Shown here piece by piece: positions 44,401 through 57,374 of a stretch of 64,000 nt of DNA. Every line of letters begins with the position of its first letter. Within the stretch, counting starts at the first letter, position 1. A program made the position numbers and the translations under genes. The notes beneath the pieces were generated by a model. The model saw only the letters and a program-made list of their open reading frames with translations, was not told the DNA's origin and did no database searches. Source of the stretch: Aspidiotus rigidus (taxonomy: Eukaryota; Arthropoda; Insecta; Hemiptera; Diaspididae); contig JAVHKY010000065.1 of assembly GCA_035079385.1 (NCBI GenBank), forward strand, positions 1,054,001 through 1,118,000, written 5' to 3'.

Positions 44401-46173
44401 ATTCTTTCAAATAAATTCCGGCCACTTCTTCTCCGCCGTATTCTCTACAGATGACATAAACTTCGGAATTGCCTTCTTTACTCGTGGCTGGTTTCATGAT
44501 ACTAACGGATTCGAATACTTTGTTGAGTAAATACAACAAGCAAATAGTATCGCATTCGAAACACGTAAACATTTTAAGTACGAAATGTCCGCCTGAAATG
44601 AAAGGACTCGTTAGTAATACGTTTCAGTACGAGGATAGCAATTGTGACCAAGAAAAGACAGTAAGCGTCCAAATATTGAATTTTGTACACTTAATGTTTT
44701 TCAATGAATTTTAGCTACCTACATTCTTCTACAAGGTATTGATGAAAAATATAAACGTAATCGATATTTGGTAGGATAGTGGTGACTTCCATCTTAATTG
44801 AGACTATTCTTCGTATTTGTGGGCTATGATTTTTTAAAATAGGAATCAAAGTTTGCGTTTTTTTTTTTCACTCTGACTGGTATTCATTGATATCAATTAA
44901 CTCGATATTTTGTTTTTTCATTCCTGCTGATAATTTGCGCTTTTAGACGCTTATCGCTTTTTCCTGGAATCGGGTCACAGTCTTAGAAGCAATCTGATGA
45001 CACATTACTCACCTCTTCGCAAAATTCGTAATGCGGTCAACGTTTCCTTCATAAGCAACCAGGAAACGCTATTCTCCTGTTCATTAGGTTGACCTTGACA
45101 ATCAAAACTGCCATCAGCGGTAACTAGGTGAGCGAGTTGATCTCCACACTCGCGTCTCAAGTGTTCAGTGTAATCAGTATGAGTGATGTCGCCGGAGAAA
45201 TCTGAGCCAAAGTCCCAGTGGTCGATGGTTTGCAGCATAAATCGGTCGTCGTTTATCATTTGCGATAGGGTGTTACCTTCGTAGTAAGGATTAAGCGTAC
45301 TTGCTTTCCAAAACCACTATGAGAAGATACAAATATTATAGATTATAGTACATACGTATAAGCTAACTAAGGAATCTATACGAAAGACGACTATGACCAT
45401 CACTATACTCACTCTCATCTGCGGATGATTCAATCTCAAATAATGGTTCAATGAGGCGACGAAAGCGCCGGGAGCTTCGCACAAATGAACGGAATACAGC
45501 TTTTGATTCTTTATTGCGTCTTTGGGTATCAAGCGGAAGGAAGAGACGATTTCGTAAAATTTACACCAAGCTTGTGTAAGGAACTCAACTTTTACTTCAT
45601 CCTTCATTTTACGCATAACCAACGCTGCTGGGTTTGTGGCACTAGTGTGTCGGTGCCATTCGTTTAGCTGGAAATGGTCGAGTTCGTTCTTGACAGAGTT
45701 CAATTTTTTCTTCAGCACTTGGAATTCTCGAAGTTGGTTATCCTGAAACAAGAAAATTTATGAATATTGCAATAATCTCTCAATTGATCATCTTGAACGA
45801 AAGGGTGTGTTGACGAGGGTGTGATACTTACCGACCATTTCTTCGAAGTATATAGCGACTCTTTCACCTTTCTCATGCTAGAGAAGTACAAATTGAATGA
45901 AAATTTCTTCTCGAAACAAGAACGCACTATCTTGTCGACCGATGGGAATCCGTATGATAAACTCAGGTACTCAGTCAAGTCATCCGATGATGAATTTTTC
46001 TCCGTCTCTGGCGGTGGTGATGAACTTGAATAGGAGTCTTCCGAAGAAGAGTCGTTAAGCGTCCCTGCTGGCAGTAGGGATAGTTCCGAAGAGGAATCGT
46101 TTGACGCTCTGTTGCTGCCGACAGGCTTCTTCAAGGCAAGTTGACGCCTCGTCGACGTCAATTTCTTAGACAT
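41439..46173 (-). CDS. CMTR2: Cap-specific mRNA (nucleoside-2'-O-)-methyltransferase 2, copy 2
   Basis: Exons lie at 46173-45832, 45742-45413, 45316-45013, 44592-44389, 44271-44168, 44078-43923, 43819-43658, 43554-43168, 41984-41936 and 41659-41439. I found no coding difference from copy 1 in any open segment. All splice sites, the SAM loop (CEAPGAF) and the K-D-K-E tetrad are present, so this copy is predicted to be functional. The shared intronic Penelope-like insertion and identical exons show that the duplication came after that insertion and is recent. The far 3' exons (9 and 10) carry the same caveat as in copy 1. Confidence 0.87.
42807..43047. mobile_element. Palindromic Penelope-like element in CMTR2 intron 8 (copy 2)
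   Basis: Same element, same 12-bp flanking repeat TCACGTTCGTAC and same position as 26854-27094. It differs by one base noticed (ATATATCAT versus ATACATCAT), shared with copy 3. Confidence 0.65.
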
Positions 46174-46376
46174 TTTCTGTAAATATAACATGAAAGAGAA
46201 TTACGTAGATGGATATCAACGTGGACGAATTGAGAATACCTATTCTATGATTAAATAAAAAAATTTTATTTTATACGATCGATCGACCAAGGCCAAAAGT
46301 AGAAAATAATATGTACGTTCTGGACCAGATTGGAATGCGGTCCTCAATTACCCCAAAGCGCGAGGTGTTAATTACT

Positions 46377-47273
46377 AGTACGGGAATTATACATTAAATA
46401 ATGGTGGCGAAAATGAAAAAATTGGGATCGAAGATTTTATTGGTAGAAGTTGTTAATGATAGTCCTTATGTTACCGGACATGAAACCCACCCCGCCCCTC
46501 CCGTCCTCAATCCCCTTTTATAGGGAAAAAACCTTCCAAAAAAGTAGTTTTCTCGATTTTTCGCAAAAATAACGCACTATTTTAAAAAATGTCATCCGAC
46601 ATAAAATGTTCTACATCAAATTTCTTATAAGAAAGGTTCTTATAACATTTTCGATTAAGCTCACTGTTCACGAGTTATAGAGTGTTGATGTTTCACATAA
46701 TTTCAATAATACGCTCCACATACGAAATATAGGTACGCATGCGCCAGAAGAGGCTGACGACTTGTGAATACCTTCTATGAGTACTTTAATATTTTTGGTA
46801 GAAGATTTGTAAATAGCACGTACTTGAACATAGTTTTTCTTTTTGTGAGATTACGTGTACTCGAAAAAATAAAATTTCTACTCTCAGGAAACACTTATAT
46901 AAATTTCTTAACTAGTAATAGAAGTACGCATTTAGCGCGCACGCAGCGTATACACATATTGAAATATGTAGAAAACATCAGGGCTTCATAACTTATGAAC
47001 AATGAGTTAAATCGAAAATTTTATAAGGAAATTTAATGCAGATCATTTTAGGTCTGATGACATTTTTCAAGATAGTGCATTATTTTTGCGAAAAGTCGAA
47101 AAAACTACTTTTTTGGACGCTTTTCCCCCTATAAAAGGGGTTGCGGACGGGAGGGGCGGGGTGGGTTTTATGTCCGGTAACAAGGGGACTATCATTAACA
47201 ACTTCCAGCAATAAAATCTTTGATCCCAATTTTTTCATTTTCAAAACCGTATAATTCCCGGACTATACCCTTC
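46377..47273. mobile_element. Foldback element of the CGGGAATTATAC family (copy 2)
   Basis: Equivalent of 30424-31320, with the same TTAATTACT flanks. Inherited through the block duplication, not an independent insertion. Confidence 0.75.
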
Positions 47274-48353
47274 TTAATTACTCTCGGATGATTTATCTCG
47301 GACGTTGTAATTATGATGTGCTGTACGGTCACCGCAGAAATATAATTTTTACATGTTCCGGGTAAACCCCCATTATCAAGATACATAAAATATGATTTTG
47401 CTGTGAGCGTACTTTATTAATTCGACGGATTAATTGGATGAAAAATATTCTTTATGATAATAACGAAGATTAACTTTTTCTGATTTTTTTTATCCATTTA
47501 TTAACTAAAATGAAAACTAACCTTGATTCACTTCTTCCGATTGTAAAATACCGTATTAATCGTGATTATTTGCTCTACAAAATTCATTTTACTTTTGGAA
47601 TACTGATGTTCAACATTTTAAACAGACCTACCTATTTCTAATGTATTATCGTCATTATTTGATGTTAATTTGCTTTTGATGTGTTCATATAAATTGAAAA
47701 TATTCTCGACGTTCATCTTCCAGCCAGATCGAGTAGAAATATTAAAATCGGAAAAAAATTCTGCCGACTTTATCAATTCAGCAAGCAGATACCGATTTGA
47801 AAATTTGGTAAAAATTTCTGTCGATTTGATAAAATCGGCAATTTGAAGGATTCGGCGTAACGTATATAATTTTCATCTGCAGTGTAAGGCTTCCCTCTCC
47901 AGAAAAGTATTGTAACGTAGTCTCATGTAGACCTATGAACGTAAACTCGTTCCAGCAGTAAAGATACAGTGGATTATTCTGTCGAAGAGATGGCGAACTC
48001 GAATAGGGTAGCTCATTTTATAATAAGCGTTCGCCACTCACTATAAGAGCGCTTGATGCCCTTCAGAAATGTATACTCTTCCTCTTGTCAATGCGCATCA
48101 CCATTTTGATGGAGATTGTGACGATTTAGGTGAGCCGCGATCGCACCTAGCTTCTGCTACAGGAATCAACTATCCCTTCCCCGGAATACTGAAAAGGCTG
48201 TTGCTCGAATGTAGAAATACAATTTAAACCTGGTCTATTGTGTTCCTATTCTCGTATAAAGCAACCATGGACTACGAAGCGCGGCAAATGAAGATGAAAA
48301 TCGGTTTGTGAAAGAAGAGGCAGGCGTTCGATAATATGTTTTTACTCGTGTAA

Positions 48354-48518
48354 CCTCGCGCGCTTCAGCAGCAATACGTAATGGCCAAAAAAGTAGTTCT
48401 GAAAGCGTCCTCGTGCGCTTCAGCAGCAATACGTAATGGCGAAAAAAGTAGTTCTGAAAGCGTCCTCGCGCGCTTCAGCAGCAATACATAATGGCGAAAA
48501 AAGTAGTTCTGAAAGCGC
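48354..48518. repeat. 55-bp tandem repeat, three units (copy 2)
   Basis: Same three-unit array as 32401-32565. Confidence 0.9.
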
Positions 48519-49206
48519 ACGAGTCTGCAGACTAGTATGGTAGGACTTTTATTATAATATGAAAACGCACCCCGTCTTTGCTTTAAAATTCAGAAAATAA
48601 TTTAAACTAGGATTTGTATGACCATTGCGAAAATAGTCGACGTATTGTAAAAGTGTTTTCAATTTGCTGGATACAATTATGGAAGCGCACCACGTTTCAA
48701 GACTTATATAGGTGTACCAAGAAAGGGAACTATGTTTTCTCTTTTTCGTTCTTGGTCAACACCAGGTGCATTCTTGTAATTGTATCCAGCAGTCCAGCGA
48801 AGAGAAAACTTTTTACAATTTGAATATTTATCAATGTTTCTCTACAGAAATGATTATCAAAGACGAATCGAAGGGTTAATTATGAATTTACGAGTAAATG
48901 CAGAGTAAATGCAATTCCCTTTTTCGAGCCAGCGAGCACTTCAGACGTGATTGTGCTCGACGTACACGAATTCTCTGTGAACTACTCATAGAACCACGAT
49001 GCGATACATTTACTTTCGCGCATCCCTTAATAATTATCGCAATCATAAACACTTAGAATTCGTGGTTGCTTACATCGAGACAAAATTATACCGGTACGCA
49101 TTTCTTTCGTAAGTAATTTAAGTACGATATCAAGTGTTAAGAGATACCGACGCTATTCGAATTTGCGATCATCGCTATATTCGAATAAGTACTGCGATAT
49201 TTCACT

Positions 49207-49265
49207 ATAATAATAATAATAATAATAAATAATAATAATAAATAATAATAATAATAATAATAATA
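49207..49265. repeat. (AAT)n microsatellite (copy 2)
   Basis: Same interrupted run, same length as 33254-33312. Confidence 0.9.
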
Positions 49266-51995
49266 GCTCAATAATTAATTGAAACCTTACTTGCTTTGTG
49301 AGTCTTCGAGAAAAAATAATTTCTACAAGTTGCGCGGAATCACTTCACTTCACAAATCAGTCGCAAATAAATAACGTAAAATGGAAGAACTGTGACGAAT
49401 TACAAAAATCACTTCAATAGCAAATCGAGAGGCTAAAAACATACACAGCCCAGCCTATACAGAACTGAACTGAAGTCCATTGCAATAGGGAGAACGCTTT
49501 CAAATTTTCACCAACCGGTTACTACCCTTACGCACTGCAGCCATCACTACCCGCCAAAATATTCACCTTTGCACACCAGAACGCTATAGTTGGGCTATGG
49601 GTCTAGTAGCGTTTAGCGTGTAGGAGTATCACAAGACTGTACTACCCTTTCACTGCAGCCAACTACCCTCTCTAAAAATAATGTTTGATTCCACAATGCT
49701 GAAATCTGCCGCACGAAGTTGGATTGATGTATATCCAAATCAATGACCGGGAAGATGTTCCCTTTTCTTAAAATAAGATTAATACGGTTAATTGAGATGT
49801 AAATGTGCGTTACTAAGACGATTTTTCGATGAGAAATCCAATTTTGATACTAATTTTCCGCTACAAGTATCCCTCCTTTTAATATTCGCGGTTTTGGGCC
49901 GTGGTTTGGATATACGTCAAAATTTTGATGTATATCCAACCTTCATTTCAACACAATTCAGAGTAGAGTGTTCATCCTACGTGCGAAAGAAAGCTCCAAT
50001 TTCCTAGATCTGAATTTTTCCCTGTTATTCCAACAATAAAGTAATAGTAGTGTGTTATCACGATTCACACACTCGCACCAATCGTTCAAAAGATACAGTT
50101 TGCCTCACCGTCGATTTGGATGAACGTCAATTTAACTTTGTCCGGCAGTAAGATGACTTACAAAATTTGGAAAACCAAAAAATACTTAGTACTCAACGAC
50201 AACAAGTCCAAAGTAAAGAGAGAAGAAAGACTAACAAACACCCTTTCTGCAGCTACCTACACCACTTACAGACGACAGATATCGCAACATTATTGGACTT
50301 TATTCATCCTCAAAATCGTTAAATTTATATTTTAGTAGATTCCCCAAGGTTCTAGACGGCGGTTGAATTATGCAACTTATCCTTCTCGACTTTCATATTT
50401 TGGCTTGCTCGATATAGAGGTACCTATTAATTATTCGCGCACACTCAAGAAAAACGGGGATACCCCATTCGCCTTTCTTCCCCACATCGTCGCGTTGAAA
50501 GAAATACCTATTTATGAAATCCATCTTCCATTATAGTATCTGATTGAGAATGTATCTGAGGAGAAGTCTTGTAATACCTAATCTTAACAATTTTATGAAC
50601 AAAGTTTCGAAATCAATTCACCTATGTGGGTATAATCTGACGTTTAGCTCACTCCTGTACAACAAAGAAACACAATTATGTTCTTATGTTCTAAAAACCG
50701 ACGGTCAGTTAAGTGTTGGTATAAAATGCAGATGATAATCGTCATATTGGCGAACCAACAATTAAGATCTGAGGGATCATGGTCCAAGTACGATAAAATT
50801 TGTATCATTTATTACAAATGTATATAGAATTACAGCGGGGAGGATATTGAGAGGAATGTTTGAGCTAGAAAGTTTCAACTCAATAAATAATTAGATAGGT
50901 CTTCAATTATTTCACTATTCACTAACTGCGGCTGTTGATACATGCTCTAGTTTCCTCTTATCACGCTATAGACAGAGCGTTTTTTACAAAATCAACATAA
51001 TTGAGAAATCATTGACTTGTATATACGATTCCCGATACTTACTCACTTTAAATTTTTCTTGTCAAACTTGAAAGTTTTCTTGTACAGAATGAAGAGAAAT
51101 AAGGAATCTTCTACTTGTGCGACTACTCACTCTTACCTTACGGTCCGATGAACAAAATAGAATGAAATAAAGAGACATCAACGATAATTGTGTGATTATT
51201 TAAGTCGTCTTTAAATCGTTTTGCTAAAGTTCACTTTTGTTAGCAAAGTTGTATCTTCACAACCTTGATACGAGTAGATACTACTTCTGATGTAAAGAAT
51301 GATTAATCACATCGAACAAAGAGTTTTCCGATCTTCTGCATCGTTATAGTTTGGCTGTACGATAATACAATTTTGTACCTATGGAACGTCATATTCTGAT
51401 ATCGAATTAGAGTTTTAGCATCTTCATTCATTATTACATTCGCGCTACTGATAAGAGCAAGATGACATTTCTTTTTAAAACTTTCATTAGAATGCTCGCG
51501 CTATTAATTCATAACTACGAGCTAGGAAGAAGAAAATGAAATGAATCTGGCGATTGATTGTCGTTGACGTTCCAAAAAAAGAAAGATTTCAACTAATTAA
51601 GTTGAAAATTGTTCTTCCTGCAGAATGATTGGAAGGCGTAATCACTGATTTTTGCGAATACTTACCGAGCTATAACAAAGAAATTATTCTTCTGAAATCC
51701 GTCACCCTACAAAGCAGAGAAGTCTATAGGCAGTCAGAATTCAGCTAACTAAAATCTTAAGGAGCGTAATAATGTAGAGAAAGAAAAATTAGTATTGCAG
51801 ACTACCTAAGTAAGATATCGCGACATCGTATACTGTATTTTCGTTTCTGCAAAGAGGAACAAATATCCTTGAAGAAACGGAATTTGAAAAAATACGCTTT
51901 CTTGTGGCATAACCTGCTCTATAAAACTTTACTCGTATTTTTTCAATCTTATGCAGACAGAGCCAACAATAAGCTTCATAATATTAATATTTTTC

Positions 51996-52344
51996 TTGGG
52001 TATGGATATTATTGTTTTTTTATGGGAAATTTGGAGATTTATTTCCACGGATCGTTGAATGTTTCCTTCTACTCTTGAAAGATTTGGGATTCTTATTCGG
52101 AAAGTGTATCATTCGATGTCTGGAGAAATTGACTGGAGTGGTTCTTGGACGACCGAATCAAATGGCGCAACAAGAGTCTACATTATATGAATTTGATGAA
52201 GAGGAATTCGGGATATTATGGCCCCGTCAGAACCAGGAATCGGGTGAAAGTTCTTCTCGAAGAAAGAGGCGAAGAAAGAGGCGAAAAGGGAGGCGAAAAA
52301 GGAAGGAAAGTATCTTCGATCGGACTACGCGAGTAATTACTTGA
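51996..52344 (+). pseudogene. 5'-truncated small membrane-protein gene (block 3)
   Basis: Identical to the truncated copy at 36043-36391: starts near codon 74, lacks a promoter and N-terminus, and ends in the same deletion-created tail ESIFDRTTRVIT. Present because it lies inside the duplicated unit. Confidence 0.85.
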
Positions 52345-52441
52345 TCTTTTATATCCTTGTACACTTGAATTTTCGGCAAGTCGATCATTTTTTCAATATT
52401 TGTGTTCTTCACCGATGCGTTCCTGCATATTTGTAATGAGT

Positions 52442-52474
52442 AATTCGAAGGTCATTACTAATGACCTTCGAATT
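52442..52474. repeat. 33-bp palindrome at deletion junction (block 3)
   Basis: Same AATTCGAAGGTCATTA/CTAATGACCTTCGAATT palindrome as at 36489-36521. Confidence 0.8.
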
Positions 52475-53994
52475 GATTGTCTGGTTAATAATTAGGTACT
52501 GATGACCTCAATTCAAGTATAATTAGTGAGTCATTCTTAGGGTAACGTTAACGAACTCGTGATGAACTTCAGGTACATAGCTTTTTACCCTTCGATCTTT
52601 TCAGCGGCGGAAGAAAATGTCAAGTATTGAATATATTGCTTGCTAACCATCATCGAAATATGGGTGCTCATTTTTCCTATTCGGAAATATAGGAAAACCG
52701 GCGTTGAAAAATAAAATTCGAACAGATAAACGAAATATGAATGAATAGGAAGACAGTTTCAGTATGAAGGGTCAACGTGAAGTTATCTAGATGACACGGA
52801 AAAATTTTTATTCATGAGCGACGATTGAGGTAACTGGCTTGGAAGCGGGGATAAAAATTCCGACTGAAGATAAAAGACGATAAGAATAACGAGAATATAA
52901 AGAGTACTTCTCTCTGCGTTCGATGGAAAACCCTATAATGACTTCACTTCTTACCACATTACGGCTTCATCTATGTCAGGCATCTTCTTCAAACCCGAAT
53001 CCCTTAAAACAAGGTTTCTTGCTCTTCTGAAAACCCTTTTCTTCCTCCCCCTCTTGATACATACATTTCAATGGTCAGAATTTCAACAGGAAAACTGTTC
53101 TATGATGGCGGAGGTATCTGTGTAAGTACACTATGACAGAAGGGGACTAAAAAAACTCAAGACTTTTTGGGACTCCCAATCATGAATTCGATTTTCAATA
53201 TCAAAACAAATTCGCCCCATCATAGAATAGGTTTCCTAAAGCGTCTTTCGTTTAACTTGACGTTAGAAGGCGTCACTTTTCCTATATATTTGTATAGTCT
53301 CTAAAGTAGGCCAGAGTCATTGATCCCCTTGGAGCCACTATTGAGTGAAAAGACGGTTGACAGCTGGAAGCGGTTATCCTTCCCAAATCACTCCCATAAA
53401 TAGGGTTCCCTGTTATACAATTCACGAAGTCAAGGAAAGCGAACACGACGATGAGGTCATAGACTGTTATGAAAGTCGTTGTATAATATCTCGTTTCAAA
53501 ACCACAAAATGAGTCGCAATCAGACAAATTCAACCTTGAGTCGGCAAATTGATTTTCGCAAGACTATACGAATAAGTCTAACTGGAATTCCTTCTTTGTT
53601 AATTTTCGATGGACTGTTTAATTTGGGAAAGGGGAAAGGTAAGTAAGAGAGTCTTCTCGTAATTACGAAACATTATAAGTACGGAACAAAATAAATTTCA
53701 ATTATGTAACGAAAATGTTGAGGAAGCAGACGCATTTTATTTTTCTTAATCGATAACTCAGAAATTATGTTTTTTTGCAAAAAATTGAAGAGATGATGAA
53801 CTATTGTTCATTTGACCCTAATTTTCTTTCTGATGTGGATAATAATTTCAAAAAGTCCATTAAGCCCATCTCGAATTATCCTGTTTAAAAAAAAAAATTT
53901 TAATAGTACCTTTATCACGGGATAAAATTCTTTTTGTATACAAAATGGTGGATGCGAGTACCCATATTGATAAGAAGTCGAAGTATACGCTTAC

Positions 53995-54117
53995 GTTCCG
54001 CGTAATGTCACAGGCGTCGCGTCGTAAAACTGGTTAACGATGTCGGTGCGCTCCTGCTGAATTTGTTTTATTGCGATGCTACCAGGGACATTCGCGGACC
54101 ACAGAGACTTATTTTTG
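53995..54117 (-). CDS. Candidate orphan exon, block 3
   Basis: Same 123-base segment as 38042-38164. One base differs (54064 T versus C), which changes Arg to Lys-like coding in the IKRIQQ region on the minus strand (CGA/AAT context). The open frame and splice-like borders are kept. Confidence 0.3.
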
Positions 54118-55831
54118 CTGATGGTGAGATGGCATATTGCATATTCCATCCCATTTTAGTACCCTAGCCCTAAAAGATTCGAAGATTTTTTTTCGTTCTG
54201 AAACCTAGGCCAGGGGCATATAGCCATTAACTTTTTTCGAAGAGGTAGAGTACTTATCAAAAATTTATGATTTGAAGACTAGTATTTTAGGGTGGAGGGG
54301 GAAAGAAGTAAATGCACGATTGATGGATGTGTTTTAGCTACCTATATACACTATTTTTATGTATAATATTTTCGAATAACTTAGCCCTACCAAATTCCAC
54401 AAGATACAGATTCTTTTTCTAGAACAGAACCTCTGATAATTAACCCAATGGACGAAATCAATTGTCAATTTGACAGCATGTACATCAGTCTAGTCTTCCA
54501 GTCCTCAAGTGGTGCTTTGTTTGAAAAAGTCCCGGTCTTTATTTATCGACTCAGACACGAATTTCGGTTAATTTACGGTAAAGTCAGCTTCCTTTTCGAA
54601 CCATAGGTACGTTGACTCTAAGATGTATCAGTTTCTAGAGGTCGAAATCTGTGAAATTTTCTCAACAGAATACAGATGTCTATTTCACATCATATCGATG
54701 TCGAATTGTCGGGAATGTTATAGAGTTATACCAAATTCAACGAACTTATACGATCGTACTTGTTACTTGCCCTAAAAAGTATAGGCTATCATGCATACAA
54801 TCGACGATGAAAAATTTCTTGAATATGATTTTCATCAATATGACAAGAACAGAATTTTTCAATCGAGCGATTATCACAAAGAATGAGCGTAGAATTAAGA
54901 ACTGCAGACTGAAGCGTTTCTGCCAGCGACTCTTAAAATTATCCTTCTTACTTTTGGCGCCGGCTTAAATTTTGTTCAACCCTTACGGAATTATTCCAAT
55001 TCCGTCTATACCCACTTCAGGTGAGTGCTGTATTGCAGCAAAAAAACGGACTAATTCATCAATATTTCACCAGTCGCAATGATTAATGAAATGGATGGAC
55101 AGTAGATAGAAGACCTGCCATACCCCTGAAGCATTATATCAGAGGCATGAGACGCATTCAGTCGTTTCCTACGAGTATATGAGAAATCGGATGTAATTTT
55201 CCATAGTTTCAAAGTCTGACGACGATATTTACCTGATGATGTATATAGTTACTTGTATCATACAAAAGAAGAGCGAACTTTCAAGAAATTATTTTACATA
55301 AACGTCTCCTTTTAAAATCGAAAATTGGATACATTAATTTTGAATAGTCTCTATAGTCCAGAGCACCCGGTTTGAATGCTCTCTCTGTGTGAACACAAAG
55401 ATATTGAATATAAACAAAATACCAATAGTTGTCAAATTTCATCCTAAAAATCTGGGATTGGGCTCATTCGAAAGGAAATTACAGGGGCTACGATTTTTGT
55501 TCTTTCCAATTTTCAATAAAAACGAGTGAAACTCAAGTTATCACAATAATTCAACTTTCTCAACGCGTTTGAAGGTTGGAACAACGCGCGTACATCTATA
55601 AGGTACAGCGAGAAGCAGTCTCAGTACTCGATAATCCCCTTTTTTCCTAATATTTTCGCCCCCTACTCCACCTCGAGGGAGTCAGAACGTCGAAATTTAT
55701 TCAAAGACCCGACCCAAATAAAACGATATTTTTCAAAACAAATTCCAAGTCGATAGGTGAAGGCGTTTGAAAGTTATGGAATTACATACATACATACATA
55801 TTTACATACAGACAGACATTTTTTTCTTTAT

Positions 55832-56069
55832 TAGTCCGGGAATTATAGGTTTTGAAAATGAAAAAATTGGGATCAAAGATTTTATTGCTGGAAGTTGTTA
55901 ATGATAATCCCCTTGTTACCGGACATAAAACCCACCTTGCCCCTCCCGTTCGCAACTCCCTTTTATCGGGGGGGGGGGAAGCGTCCAAAAAAGTAGTTTT
56001 TTCCATTTTTCCCAAAGTGACGCACTATTTTGAAAAATGTCATCAGACATAAAATGATCTACATTAAGA
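55832..56069. mobile_element. Single arm of the CGGGAATTATAC foldback family (block 3)
   Basis: Same as 39879-40120 but with an 11-G run instead of 15. Confidence 0.75.
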
Positions 56070-56910
56070 AATCATGAATTACCCGTTTTTTTGTTTTTTT
56101 TTTCAAAATTTGATCGATCGAACAATTTCTTTTCCATTTTTGGTTGGCGGATTCAGATGGACAGTTCGTGTTTTTTTTTTTGTCTGTATAATATTCCGGC
56201 TACTAAAAATCATATAAGTTACTCTTTTTTTTTTTTTGGTGGGGGGGGGGTTTCCTTGTTAATACAAATGGAGCTATTCTTGAATCCAATTTTCTATCTG
56301 TTCTTTTTTCTTTTTTTTTTCATCTTTAGATGACAAATTTTGGTAGGTAATTTGCTTCTCTCTTCTTTGTAATTGTATGTAAAATAATATCAGAAGCTTC
56401 ATTAAAAATATCAATAAAACACGAAAACACAAGATTGGAAATGAATGGCAATGTATTATAATATTTTTATAAAAGTCGGAAAATTAAATGTAAAATGAGT
56501 GCCGTACAAAGTCGAAATTAAAGTTCATCATGTGCTAAAACTAAGAAAAAAAAACAACTTATACTCCGAAAATAGGATTATAAATTAAAAAAAAGGAAAA
56601 TGGTGAGCACAGAGATCATATAGGCTATAGGCAGAAAGAAAACTTGAAAGACGAACATCATGTTTGAGCAAAAAAATAAATAAATAAATAAATGAATGAA
56701 TAATAATCGAAAATAAGGTTGAAATCAAAAAATCACAATAAAAGAAGTTGGTTTTTGATGCATTCTATGGTTTGTGAGAAGATCAAAAGCGAAAATTCTG
56801 ATACGAAAAGTAGGTGATATCTTAAAAACACGGGTGGGGAGGAAAAGAAGTGATGAGGATCGAAATTATCACTAGAAGAAAAATAAAACGAATACTGACA
56901 TTTTGAGCAA

Positions 56911-56941
<31 letters not shown>

Positions 56942-57374
56942 TTAATGATTAAAAATGAGGTTGAGATCAAAAAATCACAATCGTTGAAATAAAAGTGAGT
57001 TGATTTTTGTCAATTATTTGAAAATATTCCAAGAAATCTGTACAAGAAAAACCCGAATGAAATATTTAAATGGATTAGTTTCACCAAAGTTCTGGGTTTG
57101 TCTAAAATGAAAAAAGTAAAAAACGCGATCTAAAACTAAAAAATCTAAAATGACGTTATATGCGAAACTTTATACAACTATCACACCATCTTCGTCAACA
57201 TAAAATAATAAAGAGAATTCAAAAATCGTATAAAAGAAAAAAAAAGAGAAAAAAAACGACCACCAACTTAAATTTAATATAAAATTATGTCAATAGGTAA
57301 GACTTTATACTTAAGAATATAAAAAAAAGTCTATATTATAAAAACTGAGCAAAAAATTTGTACATTGAATAAAT

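Larger units (their letters stand above)
36043..51995. repeat. Tandem block 2 (15,953 bp)
   Basis: The block starts at the join between CATAATATTAATATTTTTC (end of block 1) and TTGGGTATGGATATTATTG (inside the small gene, equivalent to 17220). It ends at the identical join at 51996. It is nearly identical to block 3 over the whole shared length. Differences I noticed are single bases (for example 38111 C versus 54064 T) and run lengths of poly-G, poly-A and AAT. Its right part is also nearly identical to 24473-36042. Confidence 0.95.
47283..51995. other. Right part of block 2, non-coding
   Basis: Near-identical repeat of 31330-36042, with the same absence of recognisable genes. Confidence 0.55.
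52475..57374. other. Non-coding left part of block 3
   Basis: Follows 36522-41438. Poly-G runs are shorter here (11 G near 55970, 10 G near 56241), and the (AAT)n run at about 56910-56943 is shorter than in block 2. No gene is recognised other than the candidate exon listed separately. Confidence 0.55.
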